Shown piece by piece: positions 47,060 through 57,833 of a stretch of DNA of 64,000 nt. How positions within the stretch are numbered: position 1 is the first letter of the stretch; each line of letters starts with the position of its first letter. Source of the DNA: Thioploca sp. (lineage in GTDB: Bacteria > Pseudomonadota > Gammaproteobacteria > Beggiatoales > Beggiatoaceae). The notes under the pieces were generated by a model that was not told the DNA's origin, did not search any database, and worked only from the letters and a program-made list of their open reading frames with translations. Where the stretch lies: assembly GCA_012032555.1 (NCBI GenBank), contig JAAUSR010000010.1, positions 46,132 to 110,131 on the forward strand, given 5' to 3'. Both the position numbers and the translations under genes were made by a program.

Positions 47060-47974
47060 CTAAAAACTTTTACGTCGCCAATATTGTGCTAACAAAGCAC
47101 CAAATAGATTTTGCCAGATACTAAATAGTGCCCCGGGTAAAGCGGCTAGGGCACCAAAATATTTGACGGCTAAAGCAGTACCTAATCCCGAATTTTGGAT
47201 GCCAATTTCGATGGCTAAGGTGCGAGCCGTTTGAATGTCATAACCGGCCCAGCGGGTGAGAAAATAACCGCTTAATAGTCCAAGTAAATTGTGCAATATC
47301 ACCGCTATAGCCACCGGTAAAGTTAATTGTTTTACATTATCGACGTTAAGTGCGGTTACGATAGCAATGACTATGACAATCGTGATGACCGAGACAACTG
47401 GGAGAACCGGTTTAATTGATTCTAAACGGGAATTTAAATAAGTATTGAGCATAATTCCCAAGAGAACCGGTAGTAGGACGATTTTTAATAGACTTAACAA
47501 CATTGCTAACAAAGGCACGTCAATACTTTGACCAACATAGAACCAAGTTAATAGTGGCGTGACGATGACAGCCAGCAAAGTTGTTATCATGGTTAGCGTC
47601 ACCGAAAGCGCTACATTTCCTTTACTTAAGTAGCAAATCACATTAGAAGCCGTTCCACCGGGACAACTTCCAACTAAAATTAATCCCGTCGCTAGTAATA
47701 GCGGTAAATTAAGTAACCAAGCGACTAGCCACGCGAGTAAAGGCATGAGTGAAAATTGCAGAATAACCCCAAAAGCAATCAGAATTGGATTTTTTAGTAG
47801 GTTAGAAAAGTCAGTCCATTGAAGCGTCATTCCCATCGTAAACATAATTATTCCTAGCAAGATAAATATCCAGTCTGCTAAAGGTGTAAACCAATACGGG
47901 AACTGGATTGCTAAAGATGAAAATAATAATGCTAATCCTGGAAAAGCATTCACGGTAATACTGGCTATTTTCAT
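47060..47974 (-). CDS. Bile acid:sodium symporter family (BASS/SBF) transporter
   Basis: The 304-residue inner-membrane protein has eight or nine predicted membrane segments spread over its length. The family blocks MGMTLQWTDFSNLL, SCPGGTASNVICYLSKGNVALSVT (two crossing-helix parts) and EIGIQNSGLGTALA are all present, which places it with the YocS/ASBT-like sodium-coupled importers of organic anions. In bacteria the substrates include pantoate, keto acids and others; this one is not predictable. Single gene with no partner. Confidence 0.9.
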   Translation of the reverse strand: MKIASITVNAFPGLALLFSSLAIQFPYWFTPLADWIFILLGIIMFTMGMTLQWTDFSNLLKNPILIAFGVILQFSLMPLLAWLVAWLLNLPLLLATGLILVGSCPGGTASNVICYLSKGNVALSVTLTMITTLLAVIVTPLLTWFYVGQSIDVPLLAMLLSLLKIVLLPVLLGIMLNTYLNSRLESIKPVLPVVSVITIVIVIAIVTALNVDNVKQLTLPVAIAVILHNLLGLLSGYFLTRWAGYDIQTARTLAIEIGIQNSGLGTALAVKYFGALAALPGALFSIWQNLFGALLAQYWRRKSF

Positions 47975-48346
47975 TGATTTTTACTAGTTCTATCTTATGG
48001 TTAATCGGTTAAATGTCATTTTAAGTCATCACAGTGAATGACACCTTACCTAACAATTTCTAGATTAACTATAATACAAATTGAAAGCTAACCCATCAAT
48101 TGCTCCAACAAAACCGAATAGTTACCCGCTGTTCGAATATTATGAACCATGAGACCAGCACCGGTTCAGATTCGAGATCGAATTTTGGCTTAATCTAAGC
48201 GAACAAAGATTCTATTGGTTGACGGATTCATGATACCATCACTAATAATCATTAAGTAAAAAAGCAACTCAGCTAATTATTAAAGAAAGTGAAAGATGGA
48301 CTGGCGAAGTCAATTAATAACAATTTATTGTAACTAATCACCCAAT
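47975..48346. other. Gene-free stretch
   Basis: No gene, RNA or clear repeat was recognised in this 372-bp interval between the BASS transporter and the M28 peptidase. Confidence 0.45.
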
Positions 48347-49438
48347 TTAGTTATTTTCAGTATCGTTAGCCAGTGCGGCTATCACCTGGCGCAATCCCAA
48401 TACCACCCGGGCAGTTTTGGCATAATCAACTTGATTGGGTAAATCCTGAGAATCATGGTAGTAAGGATAACGATGCGGTGCCGTATCCGTTACCATTAAC
48501 GCCGGCCATCCCTGACGCCAAAAAGATAGGTGATCAGATAACTCAATGCCCTCAAACCACTCCGGCGCAGCAATTCCTTCTGAAGGGAAGACTGTATAGC
48601 GACGAAAATTGTCTATACATTGATGCACCAACCGGCGCGAAGCCATATTGCCGACAAAGGCAATAAAATTACCGGTATCGGGATAAATCCATTTAAGCAA
48701 CGGGATTGGATAATCTTGGCTATCCGGGGCGTCACTGTAATAGCCAATAGTTTCTAAAGAAAGCATGCCGTATACCGAAAGACCTTTGGTGTGTAGGTCC
48801 AATGCAAAGTGATGACTACCAACTTCCTCAGCACCTTTAAAAAAAAGCAGTTCTTCGTTGACAAAGGCGATTAAATAAATGCTGCGTTTAGGTTGATAAT
48901 CTACCAACAGCCTTGCTAATTCGAGTACAGCCGCAACTCCGGTGGCATTATCATTGGCACCGGGTGAATTGCCGGCTGAGTCGTAATGTGCGCCAATGAT
49001 CAAGGTTTGCTGGGGAAATTTACTACCAGGTAACTTTACCCATAGATTTTGTACTTCTTGCCCGGCGGCTAGAAATGATTGCCGTTCAACTAAGTAACCA
49101 AATTGTTTGAAGGTTGCTTCGATATAAGCCGCTGCGTGGTGTAAAGCTTCCGGGCGTTCGATATGTCTCTCCCCGATTTCCCCAGCCAATTTCTCGACGT
49201 GACGGCGTAAGAATACGCTGATATTGCTTTCCTCAGCAGTCAATGGACTAAATAGCCCCGGATACGAAACGCCAGGCATATGGACAACATAAAATAAGCC
49301 CGTCAGCAAAACTGCTAATAACACAGTAAGAATGACGCTCCAGCGTAACAATAAGTTTTTCCATTCACGCCAATGGTGTGGTATCAGATAGGGTAACAAA
49401 GCTAATCTCCATATTGTCTCAATAAATTTAATGGGCAA
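48347..49438 (-). CDS. M28-family zinc aminopeptidase, membrane-anchored
   Basis: The 363-residue product has an N-terminal membrane anchor (about 32-55) and an extracytoplasmic M28 peptidase domain (about 90-355). Zinc ligands and catalytic residues sit in GAHYDSAGNSPGANDNATG (His and Asp), AFVNEELLFFKG (the Glu pair), LSLETIGYYSD and the late His of DSQDLPNQVD. M28 enzymes remove N-terminal amino acids from peptides and use two zinc ions. Single gene divergent from the ExeM-like nuclease, 113 bp apart; both act outside the cytoplasm. Confidence 0.9.
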   Translation of the reverse strand: MPIKFIETIWRLALLPYLIPHHWREWKNLLLRWSVILTVLLAVLLTGLFYVVHMPGVSYPGLFSPLTAEESNISVFLRRHVEKLAGEIGERHIERPEALHHAAAYIEATFKQFGYLVERQSFLAAGQEVQNLWVKLPGSKFPQQTLIIGAHYDSAGNSPGANDNATGVAAVLELARLLVDYQPKRSIYLIAFVNEELLFFKGAEEVGSHHFALDLHTKGLSVYGMLSLETIGYYSDAPDSQDYPIPLLKWIYPDTGNFIAFVGNMASRRLVHQCIDNFRRYTVFPSEGIAAPEWFEGIELSDHLSFWRQGWPALMVTDTAPHRYPYYHDSQDLPNQVDYAKTARVVLGLRQVIAALANDTENN

Positions 49439-49551
49439 AAAATAATTTACTTAACTTATGTTATACCTGTTATATAATTCTTAACATTGGATTTATTTAT
49501 TCTGTTAATTAGATTTATTTAACCTGTTAATTAGGAGGAAAATCTAGAATT

Positions 49552-52500
49552 ATGTTTAAGAAATTTAATTATTTCATTTTGATAGGGTTGATATTCGCCT
49601 TATCACTTAGAATAGCTACAGCCGCAACGGATTTATTTATCTCCGAATACGTGGAAGGCAGTAGTAACAACAAAGCGCTTGAACTTTATAATGGGATTGG
49701 TTCAGCGATTGACCTTGCGGCCGGTCATTATTTCATCGAAATGTACTTTAATGGTGAAAACACACCTAATCTCACTATTCCTTTAGCTGGTATGGTAGCG
49801 AATGGTGATGTTTTTGTACTGGTTCATGCTGAAGCAACGCCGGCTCTTTTGGGTCTAGCTGATCAAATCGAAAATGGGAGTTGGTTTAATGGGAATGATA
49901 CCATTGTTCTGAAAAAGGATGCCATTATTCTAGATGTGATTGGACAAATTGGTGTTAATCCTGGGACTGAATGGGGTAATGGGCTTATCTCTACGCAAAA
50001 TAATACGTTGCGTCGCCAAATGGCTATTTGTACGGGAGATAATGATCCAACCGATAATTTTGATCCGACAATCCAATGGGATGGTTTTGCTATTGATACT
50101 TTTGATGATTTAGGTACCCATGTGACTACCTGTGACGGGGTCGATCTTCCACCGTTAGTAAAAACAACTCTGCCTATTAATGAGGCTATTGCCGTCGCTA
50201 CGGATGCAAATATAGTCATTGAATTTAGTGAAGCTGTTACGGTAACTGAACCTTGGTATACCATCACCTGTAACAGTGGTCAGGTACCTCCATTTACGGT
50301 AATAGCAACTACCGATTCCAGTTATACCTTGAATAATGGAGATCATTTTACTCTCGGCGATACTTGTACTGTCACGATTCAGGCTCAACAAGTAATGGAT
50401 AAAGATACCCCCCCAGATAACCTAGGCGCGGATTATAGTTGGCAATTTTATATTGTTAATTCGACCGGCAATTGTGGCGAGGTTGCAACTCCCATTCATA
50501 CGATTCAAGGTGATGGCGAAGTGAGTTTAGAAGTTGGACATTTTCATACGATCGAAGGTATCGTCGTCGGTGATTTTCAAGGAACTGATCAATTAAATGG
50601 TTTTTTTGTTCAGGAAGAAGATACTGATATAGATAATAATCCAGCGACTTCCGAAGGTATTTTTGTCTATGATAATCGGGTGGCAGTGAGTCAAGGTGAT
50701 GTCGTTCGGGTTAATGGTGAAGTTGCTGAATATTTTGGCTTGACTGAACTGAACCAAGTTCAAACTATTACTATTTGTAGCTCAGCGGCCAATTTACCGA
50801 CTGCCGCTACGATTACTTTGCCCATTGATAAAATTGAACTAGAACACTATGAAGGGATGCGAGTGATTTTACCTCAAACCTTAACGGTCAATAGTAATGA
50901 AAATCTAGGTCATTATGGTGAAGTCACCTTATCTTATGGTCGTTTGTTAGTGCCTACACAGGCGGTTGCACCCGGTAGCGCAGCTAATGCTTGGCAAGCC
51001 AATAATGATCGTAATCAGATCATTCTCGATGATGCGAGTTCCTTAGTTTATCCCGATCCTATTGCTTATCCTCCGCCAAGTCTTAGTGCGCTCAATACCT
51101 TGCGAAATGGTGATACGGTAACGGCCATCAACGCCGTATTAGGATATAGTTATAATCAATATCGGTTATATCCTACCCAAATTCCTGCAATTACCGCAGC
51201 TAATTCGCGTATCACTCAACCACTACCGGTGGGTGGTCAGCTGAAAGTCGCTAGCTTTAATGTCGAAAATTATTTCAATGGCGATGGTTCTGGCGGTGGT
51301 TTTCCAACTAGCCGTGGTGCGAGTAACGCTTCTGAATTCAAACGACAACAGGATAAGCTGATTACAACTTTCTTAGCTATGGAAGCAGACATTATTGGCT
51401 TAATAGAAATTGAAAATGACGGCTATGGAGAAAAAAGTGCTATCCAAGCGTTGGTGAACGCCTTAAACGTAGCGACGACACCAAATACTTATGCGTTTAT
51501 CAATCCAGGTCTACCACAATTAGGAACAGATGAGATTACGGTGGGAATACTGTATCGTCCTAGTAAAGTAGCCCTAGTTGGCTTGGCAGCGACGAAAACC
51601 GATAGTGCCTTTGCGGACAAAAATCGACCCCCTTTAGCCCAAACTTTTCAGTATTCCCAGACGGGTGAAATATTCACTGTAGTAGTCAATCATTTCAAAT
51701 CCAAAGGTTCTTCTTGTGAAGCTGTTGATGATCCAGATAACGGCGATGGGCAGGGTCATTGTAACTTAACACGGGTTAAAGCCGCTAATGAGTTAACTAC
51801 TTGGCTAACAACCGACCCAACGAATAGTGGCGATCCAGATTTTCTCATTATTGGCGATTTGAATTCTTACGCTTTAGAAGATCCTATCACGGCTATAAAA
51901 TTGGCTGGTTATACTAATCTTATCGCTCAGTTTAGCGGTGAATCCGCTTACTCCTATGTTTTTCAAGGTCAGGCCGGTTATCTTGATCAGGCGTTAGCCA
52001 GTAACGACTTCGTTAATCAAGTGGCTGGAGTAACTCTCTGGCATATCAACGCGGATGAACCCCAAGTATTAGACTATAACGAGGAAAATAAATCCGCTGG
52101 TCAATTGGAAAATCTTTACCAAGTTGACCCCTTTAGGACTGCTGATCACGATCCCATTTTGATTGGTTTATTTCCTGAACCTTGTGAACTTTCAGCCTAC
52201 TATTCTCCGGAGACGCGCCAAGCTCACCTCCCTTATATCGAAATTCCTTTATATACGGATATCAATGGCCAAGCAGTTGCAGTCACCGGTGTCTATTCTG
52301 GCGTGTTGGAAATCCCTTTTGGTTTTGCTGATTTTGCAGTTAAAGAATTGGTTTTCCTTAACCTGATTGAGCAATCTCAATCTTGTCATGCTCGATTCAT
52401 TCCAGAGGAAGGAAAGTTGCAAGTTCCTTACATCAAAGTACCTACTCAAACACCTTATCTGAACAATGAATTAATACCAGGCGTGGAAATGGAATGTAGT

Positions 52501-52569
52501 GCTACTTTGCAACAATCGATATTAAGAAAAGAAGTGTTTAGCTTAGTTAACTTTGAATGTCATTATTGA
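49552..52569 (+). CDS. Secreted ExeM/NucH-like nuclease with an extra C-terminal four-cysteine domain
   Basis: The 1005-residue product has a signal peptide (about 1-24) and, in order, a lamin-tail-like domain (about 26-195, LFISEYVEGSSNNKALELYN), an Ig-like domain (about 205-305), an OB-fold region (about 310-430), and an endonuclease/exonuclease/phosphatase domain (about 564-876) with LKVASFNVENYF, LIEIEND, VVNHFKSKG, IGDLNSYALEDP and DHDPILIGLF. This is the ExeM/NucH order of extracellular DNases. Residues 878-1005 form an additional domain that matches the stand-alone secreted protein at 2886-3365 and is not part of standard ExeM. An AGGAGGAAAA site precedes the ATG. Likely extracellular DNA degradation for phosphate or biofilm turnover. 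Confidence 0.88.
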   Translation: MFKKFNYFILIGLIFALSLRIATAATDLFISEYVEGSSNNKALELYNGIGSAIDLAAGHYFIEMYFNGENTPNLTIPLAGMVANGDVFVLVHAEATPALLGLADQIENGSWFNGNDTIVLKKDAIILDVIGQIGVNPGTEWGNGLISTQNNTLRRQMAICTGDNDPTDNFDPTIQWDGFAIDTFDDLGTHVTTCDGVDLPPLVKTTLPINEAIAVATDANIVIEFSEAVTVTEPWYTITCNSGQVPPFTVIATTDSSYTLNNGDHFTLGDTCTVTIQAQQVMDKDTPPDNLGADYSWQFYIVNSTGNCGEVATPIHTIQGDGEVSLEVGHFHTIEGIVVGDFQGTDQLNGFFVQEEDTDIDNNPATSEGIFVYDNRVAVSQGDVVRVNGEVAEYFGLTELNQVQTITICSSAANLPTAATITLPIDKIELEHYEGMRVILPQTLTVNSNENLGHYGEVTLSYGRLLVPTQAVAPGSAANAWQANNDRNQIILDDASSLVYPDPIAYPPPSLSALNTLRNGDTVTAINAVLGYSYNQYRLYPTQIPAITAANSRITQPLPVGGQLKVASFNVENYFNGDGSGGGFPTSRGASNASEFKRQQDKLITTFLAMEADIIGLIEIENDGYGEKSAIQALVNALNVATTPNTYAFINPGLPQLGTDEITVGILYRPSKVALVGLAATKTDSAFADKNRPPLAQTFQYSQTGEIFTVVVNHFKSKGSSCEAVDDPDNGDGQGHCNLTRVKAANELTTWLTTDPTNSGDPDFLIIGDLNSYALEDPITAIKLAGYTNLIAQFSGESAYSYVFQGQAGYLDQALASNDFVNQVAGVTLWHINADEPQVLDYNEENKSAGQLENLYQVDPFRTADHDPILIGLFPEPCELSAYYSPETRQAHLPYIEIPLYTDINGQAVAVTGVYSGVLEIPFGFADFAVKELVFLNLIEQSQSCHARFIPEEGKLQVPYIKVPTQTPYLNNELIPGVEMECSATLQQSILRKEVFSLVNFECHY

Positions 52570-53057
52570 GGTCTTGTTTCGGTCAAGAATGAGGGTAATG
52601 GTGCCATGCCCTCTATTTTCAAAAACCACTCACCAATGGTTTAGGAGTTGAGAGAGGAGTCATTTAACCGAAGCTAGCCCGTCAAAGTCAACTGAGCAGA
52701 TTACTCAATTAGCGTAAATTGAGATTAACAGTGAAATCACCGGGCTATTACCATAATTTCTGATGATAACTCAGTTGATGCTTAAATTTTATCTCTACTT
52801 CTGGTGTTTATCCCCACCAGTGCAGAAATACTTGCAAGAATTATCCAGGTCGCCAAATAAGCCCATTAGGTCTATCATATCAGCTAATATCCAAGGATAG
52901 GTGGCATTAGTGGTGTTGCTACTTTATTCACAACCCTTTTTCTATGGGGATTCATTCAATCTTTTTGCCACTTTCTTATGTCGAATTCACGTTAATATAA
53001 TTAATATTTTTTTTTATTATCAATAAACTTAATTAAAATAACACGGATTAAGCTATT
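52570..53057. other. Gene-free stretch upstream of smpB
   Basis: No gene was recognised in this 488-bp region. It must include the nuclease terminator and the smpB promoter, but neither was identified with confidence. Confidence 0.5.
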
Positions 53058-53525
53058 ATGAAAAAAAAATCTAATAATCATAGCAATACGATTGGCTTAA
53101 ATAAAAAAGCCCATTTTGATTATTTTTTACAAGAACGTTTTGAGGCTGGTTTGGTATTAGAGGGATGGGAAGTAAAAAGCCTTCGAGCAGGACGTGTGCA
53201 ACTACGAGATACTTATGTACTACTTAAAAATGGTGAAGTATGGCTACTGGGTGCGGTTATTACACCTTTACCTACCGCTTCTACACATATTCAACCAGAT
53301 CCACAACGTACTCGTAAATTGCTATTACATCGACATGAATTGAATAGACTGGTTGGAGCAGTAGAGCGTAAAGGTCAAGCATTAATTCCTACGGTAATGT
53401 ATTGGAAACAAGGTCGAGCTAAATTAGAAATCGCCCTCGCTAAAGGTAAGAAAGAATATGATAAACGCGAAACTGAGAAAGATCGGGATTGGCAACGTGA
53501 AAAGGAAAGGCTTTTAAAAAAATGA
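53058..53525 (+). CDS. smpB: SsrA-binding protein SmpB
   Basis: SmpB binds tmRNA and brings it to stalled ribosomes for trans-translation. The 155-residue product shows the complete family text: [39 protein letters not shown], and the basic tail [17 protein letters not shown]. Length is normal. It overlaps the dtd start by four bases (ATGA), so the two are translationally coupled. The ssrA gene is not in the window. Confidence 0.97.
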   Translation: MKKKSNNHSNTIGLNKKAHFDYFLQERFEAGLVLEGWEVKSLRAGRVQLRDTYVLLKNGEVWLLGAVITPLPTASTHIQPDPQRTRKLLLHRHELNRLVGAVERKGQALIPTVMYWKQGRAKLEIALAKGKKEYDKRETEKDRDWQREKERLLKK

Positions 53526-53983
53526 TTGGCTTATTACAACGAGTAACTATGGCGAGTGTTATGGTCGCTCAACAAACAATTGCCCACATTAACCAGGGCT
53601 TAGTCATCTTAATCGGTATTGAGCGAAGTGATACCAAATTACAAGCCGATCGGTTATTACACCGGTTACTGAACTATCGAGTTTTCGCCGATAATGAAGG
53701 TAAAATGAACTTAAGCTTAATTGATATTCAGGGCGGTTTGCTTCTCGTTCCTCAATTCACTTTACCAGCTGATACTCATAAAGGTAACCGTCCTAGTTTT
53801 ACGCCAGCCGCACCACCTCAGCAGGGTGAAAAATTATTTAATTATTTATGTACTCAGGCACAAGCACAATATCCTAAAGTAGCCGTTGGCCAATTTGGTG
53901 CAATGATGCAAGTGAGTTTAGTTAATGATGGGCCGGTGACGTTTTGGTTACAAGTAAATCCATTAAACTCTAGTTTCCGCTAA
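53522..53983 (+). CDS. dtd: D-aminoacyl-tRNA deacylase
   Basis: DTD is a homodimeric cytoplasmic enzyme that hydrolyses D-amino acids from mischarged tRNA. The 153-residue product shows the characteristic [13 protein letters not shown] start, the GLVILIGIE strand, the SQ-type motif region in [11 protein letters not shown] (here PQ for the usual SQ), [12 protein letters not shown], and the [19 protein letters not shown] end with the NxGP motif. It overlaps smpB by ATGA. The Pro in place of Ser before Gln is a minor deviation. Confidence 0.94.
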   Translation: MIGLLQRVTMASVMVAQQTIAHINQGLVILIGIERSDTKLQADRLLHRLLNYRVFADNEGKMNLSLIDIQGGLLLVPQFTLPADTHKGNRPSFTPAAPPQQGEKLFNYLCTQAQAQYPKVAVGQFGAMMQVSLVNDGPVTFWLQVNPLNSSFR

Positions 53984-54167
53984 CTAGATTTGATAACACC
54001 GGGTAATAGTGTAGGTAGTGATTTTGCCACTAGGTGCTACCCTTAGTTGGTAGCTGAGAACATCGGCTTTGACGTCCCACGGAAAGTATTGGAACCGGTT
54101 TGAGCATAGCTACTATACCCAAGTTATGTCTGCTAACCAAAACTTAATACCATTGACCCTACGCTAG

Positions 54168-54398
54168 CTACTCCAATTCATTACCACCACAACAATTTCC
54201 CGGAGCATTCATCTGCACTGGCGGGCAAGGCACTGTTCCATAAGAGCAAAATACACAGCAATCACCGGCTTTAGGTTTAACGACAGTTTGACATTGCGGA
54301 CATTTCCAAAAATAAATACATACGTCAGCCGGCATCGATTCTTCCTGGTGAAAGCCACAATGCGGACAGGTGATGATTGATTGCCATTTTACTTTCAT
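54168..54398 (-). CDS. GDCCVxC-motif zinc-ribbon protein, putative metal chaperone
   Basis: The 76-residue protein has ten cysteines in CPHC, CPQC, GDCCVFCSYGTVPCPP and a terminal NCCGG. It belongs to the family annotated GDCCVxC-domain (seleno)protein and thought to handle heavy metals. Here all positions are Cys; there is no in-frame TGA, so this is the non-selenocysteine form. The first two CxxC pairs could form a zinc ribbon. Single gene downstream of the histidine phosphatase. The function is not experimentally settled. Confidence 0.85.
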   Translation of the reverse strand: MKVKWQSIITCPHCGFHQEESMPADVCIYFWKCPQCQTVVKPKAGDCCVFCSYGTVPCPPVQMNAPGNCCGGNELE

Positions 54399-54441
54399 AA
54401 ATTGCCTCTCTCAGTCAAACGTTTGTGGTTAGTTAGGGTAA

Positions 54442-55068
54442 CTAAGCAGTCGATTGCCAATGACTCACATCACCCCAGGTCTCCAACCGCCAATGATCTT
54501 CTTTATTATAGGAAAAGACATTGAGGCTAGTGTTAAAAATTTCAAACCAACGAGGCATGTCATAAGGCAAATGTAGAGTATGTTTGAATACATTAATCAG
54601 TACCCCGCCATGGCTCACCACTAAAACTTGTTCGCCGGGATGTTGCTGAGCTAGTTCTTCTAAACAAATTATGCAACGTTGCCGGAATTGTCTGAGACTT
54701 TCTCCAGCGGGAATGAGGTAGTCTGGATCTAGGGTTTTATAAAGTTGATATTCTTGCGGAAATTGTTGTTGGGCTTCACTGCGAGTCAAGCCCTGTAAAC
54801 AACCGAGATTTCTTTCTCGTAAACGTTGATCAACTAAGATGTGCAAACCGGTAGTTTGGGCAAGACATTGTGCAGTTTGGTAGGCTCTACCTAAGTCACT
54901 ACTATACAAAGCGGCAAAAGTTTGCGCTTGTAGCCGCTGAGCAAGCGCTTGTGCTTGGGCTAGTCCAACTGGTGTTAATGGGCTATCAATATGCCCCTGG
55001 ATTCGATGTTCTGAATTCCATCGCGTTTCACCATGGCGAATCAGAAAAATTTTGGTGATCGTTGACAA
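54442..55068 (-). CDS. Histidine phosphatase family protein (phosphoglycerate mutase-like)
   Basis: The 208-residue protein has the phosphohistidine motif LIRHGETRWN near the start, the LSSDLGRAYQTAQ-like YSSDLGRAYQ block, a catalytic Glu region RERNLGCLQG, and the second His in LVVSHGGVLINV. It is a cofactor-independent-substrate branch of the dPGM/CobC-like phosphatases; a specific substrate (alpha-ribazole phosphate, phosphoglycerate or other) cannot be assigned. The start is a TTG at 55068 lying immediately after the guaA stop codon, so the gene is translationally coupled to guaA. Confidence 0.85.
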   Translation of the reverse strand: MSTITKIFLIRHGETRWNSEHRIQGHIDSPLTPVGLAQAQALAQRLQAQTFAALYSSDLGRAYQTAQCLAQTTGLHILVDQRLRERNLGCLQGLTRSEAQQQFPQEYQLYKTLDPDYLIPAGESLRQFRQRCIICLEELAQQHPGEQVLVVSHGGVLINVFKHTLHLPYDMPRWFEIFNTSLNVFSYNKEDHWRLETWGDVSHWQSTA

Positions 55069-56655
55069 TTATTCCCACTCAATAGTTGCTGGCGGTTTAC
55101 CCGAAATATCATAAACCACTCGAGATATACCAGCAACTTCGTTAATAATTCGATGAGATAACGTTTCTAGGAGTTCGTAGGGTAATGGTGCCCATTTTGC
55201 TGTCATAAAGTCAATGGTTTCTACCGCACGTAACGCAATGACATAGTTATAATGGCGGGCATCTCCCATGACCCCAACTGATTTTACGGGTAAAAATACG
55301 GCAAATGCTTGACTGACTTTATCATACCAACCATGGTTATGCAGTTCTTCCATAAAAATGGCATCTGCTTGCCTTAAGATATCCGCATACGTTTTTTTAA
55401 CTTCGCCTAAAATGCGCACCCCTAAACCTGGTCCGGGAAACGGATGACGATAAACCATCTCGTGAGGTAATCCTAATTCAATACCAACTTTACGCACTTC
55501 GTCTTTAAATAATTCTCGTAGTGGTTCAATTAATTGAAGTTGCATTTGTTTTGGTAACCCACCAACATTATGATGAGATTTAATGACATGCGCTTTGCCC
55601 ATTTTGGCACCCGCAGATTCAATAACATCAGGATAAATAGTACCTTGTGCTAAAAAACTGGGGTTGTCAAGGTGAGGTAATTGTGCGGCTTGTTCTTCAA
55701 AAATTTGAATAAATAAATTGCCAATAATTTTACGTTTATGTTCTGGGTCAGTAATACCGTGTAGCGCCGCTAGAAAACGTGCTTCAGCATCAACTCGTAT
55801 CACTTTGACACCCATATGTTGAGCAAAAGTAGCCATGACTTGCTTAGCTTCATGTAATCGTAACAAACCATTATCGACGAAGACACAAGTGAGTTGTTCA
55901 CCAATAGCACGATGTAACAAAGCAGCAACTACCGAGGAGTCAACGCCGCCAGATAATGCTAATAGCACCCGCTCAGAACCAACGGTATTACGGATCCTGT
56001 CAATACTATCTTGGATGATGTTTGCTGGATTCCAGAGCGCATCACAACCACAAATATCATAGACAAACCGTTGTAAAATCCGTGCACCTTGGCGAGTATG
56101 CGTGACTTCGGGATGAAATTGCAATCCATAAAAATGACGAAATTCATCTGCTATACCAGCAATGGGGGCATTCTCTGTTGAGGCAATGAGTTTAAAACCG
56201 GGTGGCAATTCACACACGCGGTCACCGTGACTCATCCACACATCCAACAACCCATAGCCATCTTGGCTTATCTGATCTTCAATATTGCGTAGCAAAACGG
56301 AGTGTCCTCGTGCTCGAACTTGGGCATAACCGAATTCACGCAGCGAGGCAGTTTCAACTTGCCCCCCCAGTTGGATTGCCATAGTGTGCATCCCGTAACA
56401 AATTCCTAAGACCGGAATACCTAAAGTAAAGATACTAGCTGGTGCGCGACAGTGAACCTTCGGGTCATTAACCGATTCTGGGCTGCCAGACAGGATAATT
56501 CCTTTAGCTTGAAAAGCTTTAATCCGACTTTCTTCTATGTCATAGGCTTCAATTTCACAATATACGCCAGCTTCGCGAATTCGCCGGGCGATCAATTGTG
56601 TATACTGGGAACCAAAATCAAGAATGAGAAGACGATTTGCATGAATATTCGGCAT
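55069..56655 (-). CDS. guaA: GMP synthase (glutamine-hydrolysing)
   Basis: GuaA aminates XMP to GMP using ATP and glutamine-derived ammonia, in the cytoplasm. The 528-residue protein has an N-terminal class I glutamine amidotransferase with Cys86 in GICYGMH and the His-x-Glu of FHPEV, a PP-loop ATP pyrophosphatase with ALSGGVDSS, and the dimerisation domain with [16 protein letters not shown] and the C-terminal KPPATIEWE. The length is normal. IMP dehydrogenase (guaB), its usual partner, is not adjacent; instead a histidine phosphatase follows without a gap. Confidence 0.97.
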   Translation of the reverse strand: MPNIHANRLLILDFGSQYTQLIARRIREAGVYCEIEAYDIEESRIKAFQAKGIILSGSPESVNDPKVHCRAPASIFTLGIPVLGICYGMHTMAIQLGGQVETASLREFGYAQVRARGHSVLLRNIEDQISQDGYGLLDVWMSHGDRVCELPPGFKLIASTENAPIAGIADEFRHFYGLQFHPEVTHTRQGARILQRFVYDICGCDALWNPANIIQDSIDRIRNTVGSERVLLALSGGVDSSVVAALLHRAIGEQLTCVFVDNGLLRLHEAKQVMATFAQHMGVKVIRVDAEARFLAALHGITDPEHKRKIIGNLFIQIFEEQAAQLPHLDNPSFLAQGTIYPDVIESAGAKMGKAHVIKSHHNVGGLPKQMQLQLIEPLRELFKDEVRKVGIELGLPHEMVYRHPFPGPGLGVRILGEVKKTYADILRQADAIFMEELHNHGWYDKVSQAFAVFLPVKSVGVMGDARHYNYVIALRAVETIDFMTAKWAPLPYELLETLSHRIINEVAGISRVVYDISGKPPATIEWE

Positions 56656-56707
56656 AATAGCTTCCTCTTGCTATGCCTTAGCTTCAGGCGATTATTATTA
56701 AGATAAT

Positions 56708-57619
56708 TTATTTAGAATCCATTAATGATGCAATCAATTCTTCCGAAGAAGTTGGCCTAGTTTGAAATTGCGATAGCCAATTCTTTTGCCGTAGGCGACG
56801 ATATCGTTTAGCCAATATTTCTAAAATGCGTGGTTGCGCTTCTTCAAAAGGGATTATTCCTGGAGGGTGAATCGCTTCACATAATAATAGATGAAATCCT
56901 AATGGCGATTCTACCGGTTTACTAATCTGATTAACTTCTAGAGTAAACAGGACTTCATCTAGAGTTAAATAAAGTTGACCGCGTGGAACTCGCCCAATTA
57001 ACCCCCCTTCTGCGGCGGTCACACACTCAGAATATTTTTCTGCTTGCGCAGCAAAACGATTGGGTTTATGGTAGAGGCGTGCTGCAATATGTTTCAGTCG
57101 AGTTCGCACCGCTCGACGCGTTTTATCTGGAAAATCGGCATGAGTCGTCATTAAAATATGGCGTACTGTGCGTGTTTCTGGCTGATAAAATTGCTCTAAA
57201 TGCATGTAATAGTAGATTTTAGCGTCGACTTCATCGAGTTGCGTCGTGGCTTGGGCGCCGATTTTATCAAGAACTGACTCCACTTTTAACTCTCGATATA
57301 AGCATTGTTGCAAACTGTCCGAGTTTATTCCATTATTTATTAAATCTTGTTGAAAGGCGCCTTCATCAGAATAATAACTTTGAATTTCAGCTAAGGCGGA
57401 TTCTACTTGACTGTGGGCAATAACAACTTCATTGGCTTCTGGGGAGGCTAATACCTGAGTTTCCAACTCATAGCGGGTGCGTGCTTGAGCTTCCAATTCG
57501 GCTAATTGGTTGGTATTTAGTTCTGTGGGCGATTTTTGATAGCGATTGAAGGCATCACGAAGTACTAAATAAGCGAGTTCACTTGTAATATAGGAAGTGG
57601 TCACTTCACCATTCATCAT
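56708..57619 (-). CDS. nifM: NifM-like peptidyl-prolyl isomerase
   Basis: The 303-residue protein has a helical N-terminal SurA-like part (about 1-140) and a parvulin/PpiC domain (about 148-250) with TVRHILMTT and AAEGGLIGRVPRGQL. It lacks a signal peptide, so it is cytoplasmic, as is NifM of Azotobacter, which folds the nitrogenase Fe protein. NifM family members share this order and length. No other nif gene is in the window, so the role in nitrogen fixation is inferred; a general cytoplasmic foldase is the alternative. Confidence 0.72.
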   Translation of the reverse strand: MMNGEVTTSYITSELAYLVLRDAFNRYQKSPTELNTNQLAELEAQARTRYELETQVLASPEANEVVIAHSQVESALAEIQSYYSDEGAFQQDLINNGINSDSLQQCLYRELKVESVLDKIGAQATTQLDEVDAKIYYYMHLEQFYQPETRTVRHILMTTHADFPDKTRRAVRTRLKHIAARLYHKPNRFAAQAEKYSECVTAAEGGLIGRVPRGQLYLTLDEVLFTLEVNQISKPVESPLGFHLLLCEAIHPPGIIPFEEAQPRILEILAKRYRRLRQKNWLSQFQTRPTSSEELIASLMDSK

Positions 57620-57833
57620 ACTGTTTATTTTATATGTAAAATTTGGTTACTAATTTGAATATTTTTTAATAAGTTACTCTCTCAGTTGTCATTAAAAACC
57701 GTATAAGAGGTTAACTTACTCACCACTATTTTCTTTAACAATCATTATTGTACTTGGTATTATTTAAGCTATCAACTTAAAAATAAAATCAGAGTTAATC
57801 TAAAATCAATGATAAGACCATTAGGGTTATTTT

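Noticed and set aside
54168..54398. Selenoprotein in the GDCCVxC gene
   Set aside because: All motif positions are cysteine codons and no in-frame TGA or SECIS-like element is present.
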